Below the pieces are notes generated by a model. The model did not search any database and was not told the DNA's origin. It was given only the letters and a program-made list of their open reading frames with translations. From XN24 sp964462675 (GTDB taxonomy: Bacteria > Pseudomonadota > Gammaproteobacteria > Steroidobacterales > XN24), in assembly GCA_964462675.1 (NCBI GenBank), contig CAYWYS010000003.1:1-64000 (forward strand): a stretch of DNA of 64,000 nt, written 5' to 3'. Positions within the stretch are counted from its first letter, which is position 1, and every line of letters starts with the position of its first letter. The translations under genes were made by a program, and so were the position numbers. Of this stretch, positions 28,060 through 36,906 are shown one piece after another.

Positions 28060-28749
28060 GTGCGAACCGAACTGACCCCCCTCGAAGCCCGCGTCATCGG
28101 CTGCCTGGTCGAGAAGGAAATCACGACGCCGGACCAGTACCCGCTGTCGCTGAACGCCCTGACGACCGCCTGCAACCAGAAGAGCAACCGCGAGCCCGTG
28201 CTGGAACTCGCCGCCAGCGAGGTACAAGCCGTCGTCGACGGGCTGATGAAGAAGCACCTGGTCACTGATCGCAGCGGCGGCGCCGGCGGGCGCGTCACGC
28301 GCTACCGGCACCGTTTCTGCAATACGCAGTTCGGCGACTTGAAGCTTGCGCCCCGCGAAGTCGCGATCCTGTGCGAATTGTTGCTACGCGGCGCGCAGAC
28401 GCCGGGGGAACTGCGCAGCCGCGCAAACCGCCTGGCGACGCTGCACGACGTGTCTGAAGTCGAGGCCGCGCTCGCGGATCTCGCCGCCCGCGAGGAACCG
28501 CTCGTGGCCCGGCTGCCGCGCGAACCCGGCAAACGCGAGTCGCGCTGGATGCAGCTGTTCACCGGCGAAGCGCCGCCCGCTGCGGCCTGGGACGGTCCGG
28601 AGCCGACGGCGGCCGCCATCACTGGCGCCGCCGGCGATGGCGAACGACTCGCCGGTCTCGAGGCCAGACTGACGGCACTGGAGGAAACGGTCGCCATGCT
28701 GCACCGTCGCCTCGATGGGGCCGCGGGCGGGGAACATTCCGGCGCCTGA
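28060..28749 (+). CDS. yceH: YceH family (DUF480) protein
   Basis: The 229-residue protein starts at GTG 28060 and contains two winged-helix domains: LTPLEARVIGCLVEKEITTPDQYPLSLNAL with NQKSNREPV, and LAPREVAILCELLLRGAQTPGELRSRA. A C-terminal coiled segment follows. This is the DUF480/YceH family, conserved but of unknown function. GGAGAG precedes the GTG by about six bases. Upstream is divergent uup. Confidence 0.92.
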   Translation: MRTELTPLEARVIGCLVEKEITTPDQYPLSLNALTTACNQKSNREPVLELAASEVQAVVDGLMKKHLVTDRSGGAGGRVTRYRHRFCNTQFGDLKLAPREVAILCELLLRGAQTPGELRSRANRLATLHDVSEVEAALADLAAREEPLVARLPREPGKRESRWMQLFTGEAPPAAAWDGPEPTAAAITGAAGDGERLAGLEARLTALEETVAMLHRRLDGAAGGEHSGA

Positions 28750-28820
28750 GGCCGCTGCTGCATCCCCGGGGAGGCCGTTTTGCTAGGATTAGGCCGTCTG
28801 AGTCGATCGGAGCACTGCAG

Positions 28821-29564
28821 ATGCCGCGAGCAATGATCGCCGCCTGCTGCCTGGCCCTGCCAGGCGCACTGCTTGCGGGGTGCGGACGCAGTGAGACGCC
28901 GCCGCCCGCACCACCGCCCGCTGCCGAGGCGCCGACGGTGGCTGTCACCGAGGCTCCGGAGGATATTGCCGAGGTGCTCGCCGCGAGCCCGGGGACCGGC
29001 GCCTTCCACTTCGAAGCCTATGCCTACGACTGCGGCGACCAGCAGATCGTCGTCCGGCCCGGCGATAACGAGCTGACCTTGATCCTGCCGGACCGAACGG
29101 TCGTGCTGCCGCAGGTCGTGGCCGCGTCCGGCGCCAAGTACGCCGCCGGCGAGGATGGCTTCTGGGGCAAGGGCATGAACAGCGGCCTGCTGACGCTCGC
29201 TGGCGAGGAAATCCCTTGCCAGCTGAATCGCCGTGAAACGCCCTGGGTGGATGCACGGGTCAGGGGCGCCGTGTTTCGCGGCATTGGCGTCGAGCCCGGC
29301 TGGCACCTCGAGATCCACCCGGAGCGCATCGTGCTGGTCTACCAGTATGGTGCGCAGCGTGCGGTGGTTCCGAACACCGGTGCACAACTCGACCCGGACA
29401 AGCCCGTCCGCCGCTGGCAGGCGATCACCGAGGCGCACGAACTGTCGGTGACCGTCGAGGATCGCGCCTGCACCGACACGATGAGCGACGACCTCTTTCC
29501 CGCGATGGTCCTCGTGACGCTCGACGGACGCGATTACTCGGGTTGCGGACGGGATCTGGACTAG
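28821..29564 (+). CDS. Lipoprotein with MliC-like domain
   Basis: The 247-residue lipoprotein has lipobox LLAGC (Cys21) and a Pro/Ala linker. Residues about 64-135 (YDCGDQQIVVRPGDNELTLILPDRTVVLPQV..GLLTLAGEEIPCQ) resemble the MliC/PliC lysozyme-inhibitor fold with its paired cysteines. The C-terminal about 110 residues (PGWHLEIHPERIVLVYQYG.., CTDTMSDDLFPAMVLVTLDGRDYSGCG) match COG3650-type domains with a second Cys pair. Likely periplasm-facing protection against lysozyme or envelope stress. Confidence 0.72.
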   Translation: MPRAMIAACCLALPGALLAGCGRSETPPPAPPPAAEAPTVAVTEAPEDIAEVLAASPGTGAFHFEAYAYDCGDQQIVVRPGDNELTLILPDRTVVLPQVVAASGAKYAAGEDGFWGKGMNSGLLTLAGEEIPCQLNRRETPWVDARVRGAVFRGIGVEPGWHLEIHPERIVLVYQYGAQRAVVPNTGAQLDPDKPVRRWQAITEAHELSVTVEDRACTDTMSDDLFPAMVLVTLDGRDYSGCGRDLD

Positions 29565-29574
29565 GCGGCCGTAC

Positions 29575-30318
29575 ATGCAGCCGCACCTCAGCGCCCCACC
29601 CGAACCGATACTCATCGCCGCCCGTTTCTGCGGCCCGCCGGAATCGGGCAATGGTGGGTATACCTGCGGCCGGCTGGCGGCCGGCCTGCCACCCCCGGTT
29701 GAGGTCACCCTGCGGCGCCCGCCGCCGCTCGATCGCCCGCTGACCGTGCTGCGCAGCCCCGACGGGCTCGTGCTGTTGGATGAGCAGGCGCCGGTGGCGG
29801 AAGCGCGGCGCACTCCCTTTGAACTGGCGCCGCCGCCCTGCCCGGGCCTCGGCGCCGCCGCCGAGGCGGCCGGCCGCTACCACGGCCTGCAGCAGCACCC
29901 TTTCCCGACCTGCTTCGTCTGCGGGCCGGAGCGTGCGCCGGGCGACGGGCTGCGCGTGTTTGCCGGCGAGGTGGCCGGCGACGGCCTCGTGGCCTGCCCG
30001 TGGAAGCCCGCCGGCGAGCTGGCCGATGCGGCGGGCGTGGTGCGCGACGAGTTCGTGTGGGCGGCGCTCGATTGCCCCGGCGCGTGGGCCTGGCTTGCGG
30101 AAATGGGCAATCCGCTGGTGCTCGGGCGCATCGCGGCCGTCATCGACGCACCGGTCGTCGCGGGACAGTTTCACATCGTTGGCGGCTGGCGCCTCGGGCG
30201 CGAGGGCCGCAAGCACTATTCCGGCACGATCATCTGGCGGGCAGACGGCACGGTGTGTGCGCGCGCCAGGTCGACCTGGATCGAAGTGGACCCGGCACGC
30301 TTTGCGGCGGCGGGCTGA
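29575..30318 (+). CDS. Thioesterase-like (hotdog) hypothetical protein
   Basis: The 247-residue protein contains SGNGGYTCGRLA near the N terminus and PFPTCFVCGPER.PGDGLRVFAG in the middle, segments I recall from hypothetical hotdog-fold thioesterase-like proteins of actinobacteria and proteobacteria. The C-terminal WRLGREGRKHYSGTIIWRADGTVCARARSTWIEV fits a hotdog strand. Starts 10 bases after the lipoprotein and 32 bases before cstA. Substrate unknown. Confidence 0.6.
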   Translation: MQPHLSAPPEPILIAARFCGPPESGNGGYTCGRLAAGLPPPVEVTLRRPPPLDRPLTVLRSPDGLVLLDEQAPVAEARRTPFELAPPPCPGLGAAAEAAGRYHGLQQHPFPTCFVCGPERAPGDGLRVFAGEVAGDGLVACPWKPAGELADAAGVVRDEFVWAALDCPGAWAWLAEMGNPLVLGRIAAVIDAPVVAGQFHIVGGWRLGREGRKHYSGTIIWRADGTVCARARSTWIEVDPARFAAAG

Positions 30319-30350
30319 AGAAGCAGAAAAACCGTCGGGGGTAAGTTGGC

Positions 30351-32024
30351 ATGAGCGCAATCACGATGCTGTTGTTCGGCCTCGGCATGCTTGCCGCGGG
30401 CTACCTGGTCTACTCGAAGTTCATCGCAGAGCGGATCTACCGGCTGGACCCGGATTTCCGCACGCCGGCGCACGAGTTTCGCGACGGCGTCGATTTCGTG
30501 CCGACCAACAAGTACATCCTGTGGGGCCATCACTTCACTTCGGTCGCGGGCGCCGCGCCGATCGTGGGGCCGGCGATCGCCGTCATCTGGGGCTGGGGCC
30601 CGGCCTTTGCGTGGGTCATTTTCGGCACGATCTTCTTTGCGGGTGTGCACGACTTCGGCGCCCTGTGGGCCAGCGTGCGCAACAAGGGCAAGTCCATCGG
30701 CACGCTGACCGGCAACGTCATCGGCGCGCGCGCGCGCAACCTGTTCCTGGTCGTGATCTTCCTGCTGCTGCTGATGGTCAATGCCGCGTTCGCCGTGGTG
30801 ATTGCGAACCTGCTTGTCTCGACGCCGACCGCGGTGATTCCGACCTGGGGCGCGATCCTGGTTGCGCTGATCATCGGCCAGATGATCTATCGCTACAAGA
30901 TGAACCTGGCGTGGGTTTCGATCCTCGGCGTGACCGCGCTGTACGCATTGATCCTCGTCGGCAACAGCGTCCCGATCGTGTTGCCCGAGACCATGCTCGG
31001 CCTCCCGCCGCGTTCCCAGTGGATCCTGCTGCTGTTCCTCTACGCGGCCATTGCCTCGATCCTGCCGGTCTGGGTGCTGCTGCAGCCACGCGATTACATC
31101 AACGGCTTGCAGCTGTTCCTTGGCCTCGGCCTGCTCTATGGCGCAGTGCTGATCGCCGCGCCCGACGTCGTCGCCCCGGCCTTCAACGACAACATTCCCG
31201 CCGGCACGCCGAGCCTGGTACCGCTGTTGTTCGTGACCATCGCCTGCGGCGCGATCAGCGGCTTCCACGGCCTGGTGGCCTCCGGCACGACCTCCAAGCA
31301 GCTCGACAAGGAAACCGACGCGCGCTTCGTCGGCTACGGCGGCTCTGTCGGCGAGGGCATGCTGGCGCTGGCCGCGATCATCTGCACCACCGCGGGCTTC
31401 GCGACGCTCGCCGACTGGGAGGCGATGTACTCGCGCTTCGGCGCCGGCGGCGTGGTGGCCTTCGTGCGCGGCGGCGACGCGATCCTGATGGCCGGTTACG
31501 GCATCCCGGAGCAGCTCGGCGCGACCATGCTCGCGGTAATGGCGATCCTGTTTGCCGCCACGACGATGGACACGGGCCTCAGGCTGCAGCGCTACGTGAT
31601 CCAGGAGGCCGCCGAGCTCGGCGGCTTCAAGGTGAATGTCGTGGCGAGCACGCTCGTGGCGGTCGGTTGCTGCCTGGCGCTGGCGTTCGGCGCAGGGGCC
31701 GACGGCGCCGGCGGCATGATCATCTGGCCGCTGTTCGGCACGACGAACCAGCTGCTGGCCGGCCTGACGCTGTCGATCATCTCCGTCATGCTCATCCGCC
31801 AGGGCCGACCCGCCTGGTTTACCGCCCTGCCGCTCGCGTTCCTGCTGACGATGTCGGTCTACGCGCTGCTGGTGCAGCTCGGGCAGTTCTACCAGCAGAA
31901 GAACTGGCTGCTGCTGGTCATGGACATCGTCATCCTGATGGCGGCGCTGTGGGTTGCGCTGGAGGCGGCGATCGCGATGAGCCGCGGCGCCAAGGGCAAG
32001 GCGCCGGCCGAACAGCGGGGTTGA
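30351..32024 (+). CDS. cstA: CstA-family peptide/pyruvate transporter
   Basis: The 557-residue inner-membrane protein has about 15 hydrophobic segments and the CstA core: KYILWGHHFTSVAGAAPIVGPAIAV, GVHDFGALWASVRNKGKSIG, ISGFHGLVASGTTSKQL, and IWPLFGTTNQLLAGLTL. CstA/BtsT proteins take up pyruvate and possibly peptides on carbon starvation. It is followed six bases later by a small CC-tailed protein and then an ArsA-like ATPase, an arrangement parallel to btsT-yjiX-yjiA in E. coli. Confidence 0.94.
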   Translation: MSAITMLLFGLGMLAAGYLVYSKFIAERIYRLDPDFRTPAHEFRDGVDFVPTNKYILWGHHFTSVAGAAPIVGPAIAVIWGWGPAFAWVIFGTIFFAGVHDFGALWASVRNKGKSIGTLTGNVIGARARNLFLVVIFLLLLMVNAAFAVVIANLLVSTPTAVIPTWGAILVALIIGQMIYRYKMNLAWVSILGVTALYALILVGNSVPIVLPETMLGLPPRSQWILLLFLYAAIASILPVWVLLQPRDYINGLQLFLGLGLLYGAVLIAAPDVVAPAFNDNIPAGTPSLVPLLFVTIACGAISGFHGLVASGTTSKQLDKETDARFVGYGGSVGEGMLALAAIICTTAGFATLADWEAMYSRFGAGGVVAFVRGGDAILMAGYGIPEQLGATMLAVMAILFAATTMDTGLRLQRYVIQEAAELGGFKVNVVASTLVAVGCCLALAFGAGADGAGGMIIWPLFGTTNQLLAGLTLSIISVMLIRQGRPAWFTALPLAFLLTMSVYALLVQLGQFYQQKNWLLLVMDIVILMAALWVALEAAIAMSRGAKGKAPAEQRG

Positions 32025-32030
32025 TCACGG

Positions 32031-32303
32031 ATGGGCGAAGACCGCCGGGACGGCGTGTTCAAGCAGCTCTCCGAGGGGCTGCACGAATACTACGTGGCGC
32101 CGTACCGGCGGGGCTTCGCCCGCCTCAAGCGTGACGAGGAAGACCTGTTCATGCTGCTGGTGTTCGCCGAGACCCTCGGCGTGCCCAACCCGGCCTCGTG
32201 GTACACGATGGAGCTGATGCCGCTGCTCTACGAGCGGTTCCACGACTGGCACCGCCGCATGGGCATGGAGCACTCGCCGCTGGATCACCTGCGGTGCTGC
32301 TGA
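32031..32303 (+). CDS. Small C-terminal Cys-Cys protein (cory-CC-star type)
   Basis: The 90-residue protein contains EYYVAPYRRGFARLKRDEEDLF, ETLGVPNPASWYTMELMPLL and HDWHRRMGMEHSPLDHLRCC, ending in Cys-Cys followed by stop. From memory this is the family NCBI calls cory-CC-star, found beside ArsA-like ATPases. The two terminal Cys and several His could bind metal or receive a modification. It lies between cstA and the ATPase; the ATPase GTG lies inside its last codons (10-base overlap). Confidence 0.75.
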   Translation: MGEDRRDGVFKQLSEGLHEYYVAPYRRGFARLKRDEEDLFMLLVFAETLGVPNPASWYTMELMPLLYERFHDWHRRMGMEHSPLDHLRCC

Positions 32304-33292
32304 GCCTCGCCCGGCAGCGCCGGGTGCTGTTTTTCGGCGGCAAGGGCGGCGTCGGGAAAACCACCGTCGCCGCGACGGTTGCACTCGCCGAGGCGGACGC
32401 CGGGCGACGCGTCCTGCTGGTGTCCACGGACCCGGCGCACAATCTCGGCCACATCTGGGACCGGAAGGTCGGGCCGCACACGGTGCGCCTCGCGCCTAAC
32501 CTGGACGGCGTGGAACTCGACCCGGATCGCGTCGTCGAGGAACACCTCGCGGAAGTCGGCGCGGCGCTCCGGCGCCTGATGCCCGCGCACCTGGCCGGCG
32601 AGGTGGACCGTCACATGCAGTTGTCGCAAGAGGCGCCCGGGATGCAGGAAGCGGCGCTGCTCGAGCGCATCGCCGACACGGTCGTGCAAGGCCTGGGCAG
32701 TTACGACCTCATCGTGTTCGACACGGCCCCCTCGGGGCACACCGCGCGCCTGATGGCGCTGCCCGAGATGATGGCCGCCTGGACCGAGGGCCTGCTGGCG
32801 CGGCGCGAGCGCGCGGCGCGCTTCAACACGGCGCTGGAGAACCTGAGCGCCGACGAGGATCTCGGGGATCGCGTGCTCGGCGGCGGCCCCGGCGAGGGCG
32901 GCGGACGCGACGACCGGATCCGCCACCTGCTGAACAAGCGGCGCGAGCGCCTCCGGCTGCTGCGCGACACGCTGGCCGACGCAACACAGACCGCCTTCAT
33001 CATCGTGCTCGCGGCCGAGCGCCTGCCGGTGCTGGAAACGATCGAGCTGGAGCGCAAGCTGCGCGGCGCCGGGATCACGATCGGCGGCCTGGTCGTCAAC
33101 AAGCGCGCCCCGCCGGATGCCGGGGAGTTCCTCGCGGAGCGGCGCGCCCAGGAGGAACTGCACCTGCAGACGCTGCACGATGAACTGCCGGCGCTGCCGC
33201 GCCTCGACCTGCCGCTGACCTCGCGCGACGTCGTCGGCCGCGATGCCCTGGAGGCGTTCGCGCAACTCCTCAGGGCGCGAGACGCTCGATGA
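32294..33292 (+). CDS. ArsA-family P-loop ATPase
   Basis: The 332-residue protein has a deviant Walker A FFGGKGGVGKTT (15-24), STDPAHNLGHIWD, FDTAPSGHTARLMALPE and a late VVNKRAPPDAGEF, typical of ArsA/Get3 ATPases. No arsenic genes are nearby, and only one ATPase domain is present, so the role is more likely protein or membrane targeting for the cstA cluster than arsenite export. GTG 32294 overlaps the CC-tail gene. It overlaps the convergent pdxH stop by 23 bases. Confidence 0.86.
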   Translation: MLLSLARQRRVLFFGGKGGVGKTTVAATVALAEADAGRRVLLVSTDPAHNLGHIWDRKVGPHTVRLAPNLDGVELDPDRVVEEHLAEVGAALRRLMPAHLAGEVDRHMQLSQEAPGMQEAALLERIADTVVQGLGSYDLIVFDTAPSGHTARLMALPEMMAAWTEGLLARRERAARFNTALENLSADEDLGDRVLGGGPGEGGGRDDRIRHLLNKRRERLRLLRDTLADATQTAFIIVLAAERLPVLETIELERKLRGAGITIGGLVVNKRAPPDAGEFLAERRAQEELHLQTLHDELPALPRLDLPLTSRDVVGRDALEAFAQLLRARDAR

Positions 33293-33905
33293 CCCAGGCG
33301 TCATCGATCAGGCGATAGCGGAAGCGATCGTGCAGCCGTGACGGGCGGCCCTGCCAGAACTCGATCTCTTCGGGTCGCACCCGGTAGCCGCCCCAGAACG
33401 ACGGCAGCGGTACCTCGCCCGCAGCAAACTTGCGCTTCAGCTCGTCGAGCTTCATCTCGAGCACCGAGCGCGAGGTGATCACGGAACTCTGCTCCGACAC
33501 CCACGCGCCCAGCTGGCTGTTGCGCGGACGGCGCGCGAAATAGCGCATCGACTCGGTCGCGCTGATGCGCTCCGCCTTGCCGCGAATGCTCACCTGCCGC
33601 TCCAGCGTCTGCCAGAAAAACAGCAAGGCGACCGAAGGATTCTCCGCAATCTCGCGCGCCTTGCGGCTCTGCGTGTTCGTGAAGAACACGAAGCCGTCCG
33701 CATCGAAGTACTTCAAGAGCACGGTGCGGGCCGTGGGGCGGCCGTCCAGCCCGGCCGTCGCCAGTGTGCAGGCGTTGACCTCCGGCTGCGCGACCTTGCG
33801 GGCCTGCTCGAACCAGCGCGCAAACTGCCTGGTCGGATCCGGGTCGAGGTCGCTGCGGCGAAAAGGCTCGCCGCTGTACTCATTTCTCAGGTCGCCGATG
33901 TCCAT
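33270..33905 (-). CDS. pdxH: Pyridoxamine 5'-phosphate oxidase
   Basis: The 211-residue protein oxidises pyridox(am)ine 5'-phosphate to PLP with FMN. It has the FMN-binding segments ARTVLLKYFDADGFVFFTNTQSRKA, the substrate-side FWQTLERQVSIRGKAER and C-terminal FWGGYRVRPEEIEFWQGRPSRLHDR and WVIERLAP, typical of PdxH. ATG 33905 starts the conserved protein; longer frames to the right are unrelated. The 3' end overlaps the arsA-like gene on the other strand. Confidence 0.95.
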   Translation of the reverse strand: MDIGDLRNEYSGEPFRRSDLDPDPTRQFARWFEQARKVAQPEVNACTLATAGLDGRPTARTVLLKYFDADGFVFFTNTQSRKAREIAENPSVALLFFWQTLERQVSIRGKAERISATESMRYFARRPRNSQLGAWVSEQSSVITSRSVLEMKLDELKRKFAAGEVPLPSFWGGYRVRPEEIEFWQGRPSRLHDRFRYRLIDDAWVIERLAP

Positions 33906-34058
33906 GGCCGTGCCTTTATCCCGATAAGAGTCTGGGTGCCAAGCGTAGCGCCAGGCCGTCCCGCTGTCGCCCCCGGCACCCGTCGGCGCGCATTTTTCAC
34001 CCGCCGTCGCGGCAGGGTTACGGTATGCTCTGCGCATCGTCCGCGGAGGCCCCAGGCA

Positions 34059-34688
34059 GTGAAACTCTACGACATGCGCGTCGCGCCAAACCCCCGCCGC
34101 GTGCGGATTTTCCTCGCCGAGAAGGGCATCGAGGTGCCAAAAGTCGAGATCAACATCCGCGCCGGGGAAAACCTGCGGCCGGAATTCCTCGCCATCAACC
34201 CGCGCGGCGTGCTGCCGACGCTGCAACTCGAGGACGGCACGATCATCGACGAGAGCGTCGCGATCTGCCGCTACTTCGAGGAACTGCGCCCGGATCCGCC
34301 GCTGATGGGACGCACTGCGCTGGAGAAGGCGATGATCGAGTGCTGGACGCGGCGCGTCGAGTTCGACGCCGGGCAGCCCGTCATGGATGCCTTCCGCAAC
34401 AGTTACCCGCCTTATGCCGAGCGCGCTGTCCCGGGCAAGGCCGGCGCCAAGGCGATCCCGGAGCTGGCCGAGCGCGGCCGGGGGCGCTTGGCAGAGTTCC
34501 TTCCGGCGATCGATGGCCGCCTCGCGGAGTCCGAATACATCGCGGGCCCGGCGTTCACGATTGCCGACATCACGGCCCTGTGCATCCTGGACTTTGCACG
34601 CGCGGTGAAGCTGCCGTGGCCCGAGAACCTGCCGCAACTCGCCCGCTGGCACGCGCAGGTTGCGGCGCGCCCGAGCGCGCAAGCCTGA
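34059..34688 (+). CDS. Glutathione S-transferase family protein
   Basis: The 209-residue protein starts at GTG 34059 (VKLYDMRVAPNPRRVRIF), with GGAGG nine bases before it. The thioredoxin-like domain contains NPRGVLPTL and DESVAICRYFE; the helical domain ends AGPAFTIADITALCILDF, a standard GST segment. Reaction unknown; this GST group often handles electrophiles. It stands alone and converges with the GIY-YIG-like gene. Confidence 0.88.
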   Translation: MKLYDMRVAPNPRRVRIFLAEKGIEVPKVEINIRAGENLRPEFLAINPRGVLPTLQLEDGTIIDESVAICRYFEELRPDPPLMGRTALEKAMIECWTRRVEFDAGQPVMDAFRNSYPPYAERAVPGKAGAKAIPELAERGRGRLAEFLPAIDGRLAESEYIAGPAFTIADITALCILDFARAVKLPWPENLPQLARWHAQVAARPSAQA

Positions 34689-34704
34689 GCACGGCCGACG
34701 CCGG

Positions 34705-35181
34705 CTAGCGTTTTTCCGCGAGGCGCCGCTCGAGCGCGGCGACCTTGTCCTCGAGTTCGTAGACGGTGCGCGCCATTTCATTGATCGACTGCGGAACGAA
34801 GGCCCCTGCCGGCGGCCCGCGGAACAAGGCATTCATCGACTTGACGAACTCCGGGTCGGCCAACGCAAGCTCACCGAGTCCCGACAGCGTGAAGCGCGGC
34901 CGATTGACCGGCGCCAGCACCTCGATGGCCACCTGCCGGGCGGCGTTGCGCCGGTCGACCTCCCCCATCGCGGGATGCTGCCACCAGCAGATCTTCGTGA
35001 TCCGCTCAGGGTGCCCGACCATTTCACGAAAGTCCGCGCTCGGCCCCTCGCTGCCGACCAGGTGCTGTTCGGCCAGCTGGCGCAGGTTCGGCGCAGCGCC
35101 GACCAGCACGGCCTGGTCGCGCTCGTAGAGCGCATACACGCCCGGCCCGTCCGGAATATTGTTCAGGCTGAAAGGATTCAT
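34705..35181 (-). CDS. Degenerate GIY-YIG-like protein
   Basis: The 158-residue protein begins with GPGVYALYERDQAVLVGAAPNLRQLAEQHL, which lines up with the GIY-YIG nuclease core (GVYxLY..YVGxAxNLRxR) but has VLVG where YVG is expected and lacks the following Arg. The rest (RRNAARQVAIEVLAPVNRPRF, C-terminal coil) is unconserved to me. It is probably a non-cleaving relative. Function unknown. Confidence 0.55.
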   Translation of the reverse strand: MNPFSLNNIPDGPGVYALYERDQAVLVGAAPNLRQLAEQHLVGSEGPSADFREMVGHPERITKICWWQHPAMGEVDRRNAARQVAIEVLAPVNRPRFTLSGLGELALADPEFVKSMNALFRGPPAGAFVPQSINEMARTVYELEDKVAALERRLAEKR

Positions 35182-35255
35182 GGCTCCCTCGTCCCCGGCT
35201 GCTCTTGCCTATATTCTAGACCTTTCGTGGGGCGCGGCATCCTGATTTGCCGCAG

Positions 35256-35945
35256 TCAGGCGCCTGCCACGGCATCAGGCTGGGCGTCGGCAGCCGCCGC
35301 GCGGAATGCGTCCATTTCGCTACAGGCCGCCTCGATCGCGCGGATCACCGGGAACTCGTCGAGCGCGCAGCCGTAGCGGCGCGCGTTGTAGAGCTGCGGC
35401 ACGAGGCAGCAATCGGCGAGGCCGGGGGCGTCGCCGTGGCAGAAGCGGCCCGTTGCAGGCTCCCTGGCCAGTCGCTGCTCGAGCGCCCGCAGCCCCGCAC
35501 CGATCCAGTGCCGGTACCAGGCGTCCCGGGAGGATGCGTCGACGCCGAGCCGGTCGCCGAGGTACTGCAGTACGCGCAGGTTGTTCAGCGGGTGGATGTC
35601 GCACGCGACCAGCTGCGCGAGGCTGCGGACCCGCGCGCGTCCGGCCGCGTCGGTCGGCAACAGCGGCGGCGCGGGCCGCGTCTCCTCGAGGTATTCGATC
35701 GTCGCCAGCGACTGGCTCAGCACGAGGCCGTCGATCTCGAGCGCTGGTACGAGGCCCTGCGGGTTCAGCTGCAGGAACGATGCCTGACGCTGCTCGCCGC
35801 CGGCCCGCACCAGGTGCACCGGCACTGATTCCCAGGCAAGCCCCTTCAGGTTCAGCGCGATCCGCACGCGCCACGCCGCCGAACTGCGCCAGTAGCCGTG
35901 CAGCCGGACCCGGCCGGCGTCAGGCGCGGTAGGGCTCGTAGACAT
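35256..35945 (-). CDS. maiA: Maleylacetoacetate isomerase
   Basis: The 229-residue zeta-class GST isomerises maleylacetoacetate to fumarylacetoacetate with glutathione. YWRSSAAWRVRIALNLKGL at the N terminus carries the zeta SSCxWRVRIAL-like motif, followed by NPQGLVPALEIDGLVLSQSLATIEYLEE and a helical domain with IHPLNNLRVLQYL. It is the last gene of the tyrosine catabolism operon; its start lies inside the end of the hydrolase gene. Confidence 0.93.
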   Translation of the reverse strand: MSTSPTAPDAGRVRLHGYWRSSAAWRVRIALNLKGLAWESVPVHLVRAGGEQRQASFLQLNPQGLVPALEIDGLVLSQSLATIEYLEETRPAPPLLPTDAAGRARVRSLAQLVACDIHPLNNLRVLQYLGDRLGVDASSRDAWYRHWIGAGLRALEQRLAREPATGRFCHGDAPGLADCCLVPQLYNARRYGCALDEFPVIRAIEAACSEMDAFRAAAADAQPDAVAGA

Positions 35946-36906
35946 GTTCGATCGTGCCGAAGATGTTGCGCCCGTCCCGGTCCCGCATCTCGATCCTGAC
36001 ACGCGCGCCATAGGACAGGAACGGCGTCGTCGCCTTGCCCTCGCGAATGATCTCGAGCATGCGCTTCTCCGCCATGCACGAGGCGCCGCGCGACTCGTCC
36101 TGGTTGGCCACGGTCCCGGAGCCGACGATCGTGCCGGCCGCGAGCGGCCGCGTACGCGCGGCGTGGGCAATCAGCTCGTGGAACGAGAACTGCATGTCCT
36201 CGCCGGCCTCCGGCGCGCCGAACAGCTGCCCGTCCAGCCAGGTCGTCAACGGCAGGTGCAGCTTGCCGCCACGCCACGCGTCGCCGAGTTCGTCGGGCGT
36301 CACCATGACCGGCGACAGCGCCGAGCGCGGCTTGCTCTGCAGGAAACCGAAGCCCTTGGCGAGCTCCGCCGGGATCAGGTTGCGCAGCGAGACGTCGTTG
36401 ACCAGGCAGACCAGCTTGACGTGGCCCGCGGCCTCCGCTGCGCTCGCGCCCATCGGCACATCGTCGGTCACGACGCAGACCTCGGACTCGAAGTCCATGC
36501 CGAACTCTTCGCTGACGACCGGGATCGTGCCCACCGGCGGCAGGAAGCCGTCAGAGACGGCCTGGTACATCAAGGGATCGGTGAGGAAACTCGGCGGCAT
36601 CTCGGCGCCGCGGGCGCGTCGCACGCGCTCGACGTGCGCGAGGTAGGCGCTGCCGTCGAGGAACTGGTAGGCGCGCGGCAGCGGCGCCGCGAGATCCTCG
36701 ACCTTGAGTGCAAAGGTGCCGCCGGCCCGGTCCCGTTCGAGGTCCTCGAAGCGTCGCCTGAGCCCGCCGGCGCTGTGATCCCAGTCGTCGAGCGCCGCCT
36801 GCAGCGTGGGCGCAATGTCGCCGGCCGGCGCGGCCCGCGACAGGTCGCGACTGACGACGACCAGTGCGCCGTCGCGCCCGCCGCTCTTCAGGCTGCCGAG
36901 CTTCAC
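35920..36906 (-). CDS. Fumarylacetoacetate hydrolase family protein
   Basis: The 328-residue protein has the FAH metal/substrate segment GMDFESEVCVVTDDVPMG, LVCLVNDVSLRN and TIVGSGTVANQDESRG. It cleaves fumarylacetoacetate to fumarate and acetoacetate, the last step of tyrosine breakdown. GTG 36906 overlaps the hmgA stop (GTGA); an upstream ATG lies within hmgA and is not needed. Gene order makes the assignment firm. Acetoacetate could feed the acetoacetyl-CoA synthetase at 6478. Confidence 0.9.
   Translation of the reverse strand: MKLGSLKSGGRDGALVVVSRDLSRAAPAGDIAPTLQAALDDWDHSAGGLRRRFEDLERDRAGGTFALKVEDLAAPLPRAYQFLDGSAYLAHVERVRRARGAEMPPSFLTDPLMYQAVSDGFLPPVGTIPVVSEEFGMDFESEVCVVTDDVPMGASAAEAAGHVKLVCLVNDVSLRNLIPAELAKGFGFLQSKPRSALSPVMVTPDELGDAWRGGKLHLPLTTWLDGQLFGAPEAGEDMQFSFHELIAHAARTRPLAAGTIVGSGTVANQDESRGASCMAEKRMLEIIREGKATTPFLSYGARVRIEMRDRDGRNIFGTIEHVYEPYRA

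Noticed and set aside
32294..33292. Arsenite-pump ATPase in an ars operon
   Set aside because: No arsB, arsC, arsD or arsR nearby and only one ATPase domain; context points to the cstA cluster.
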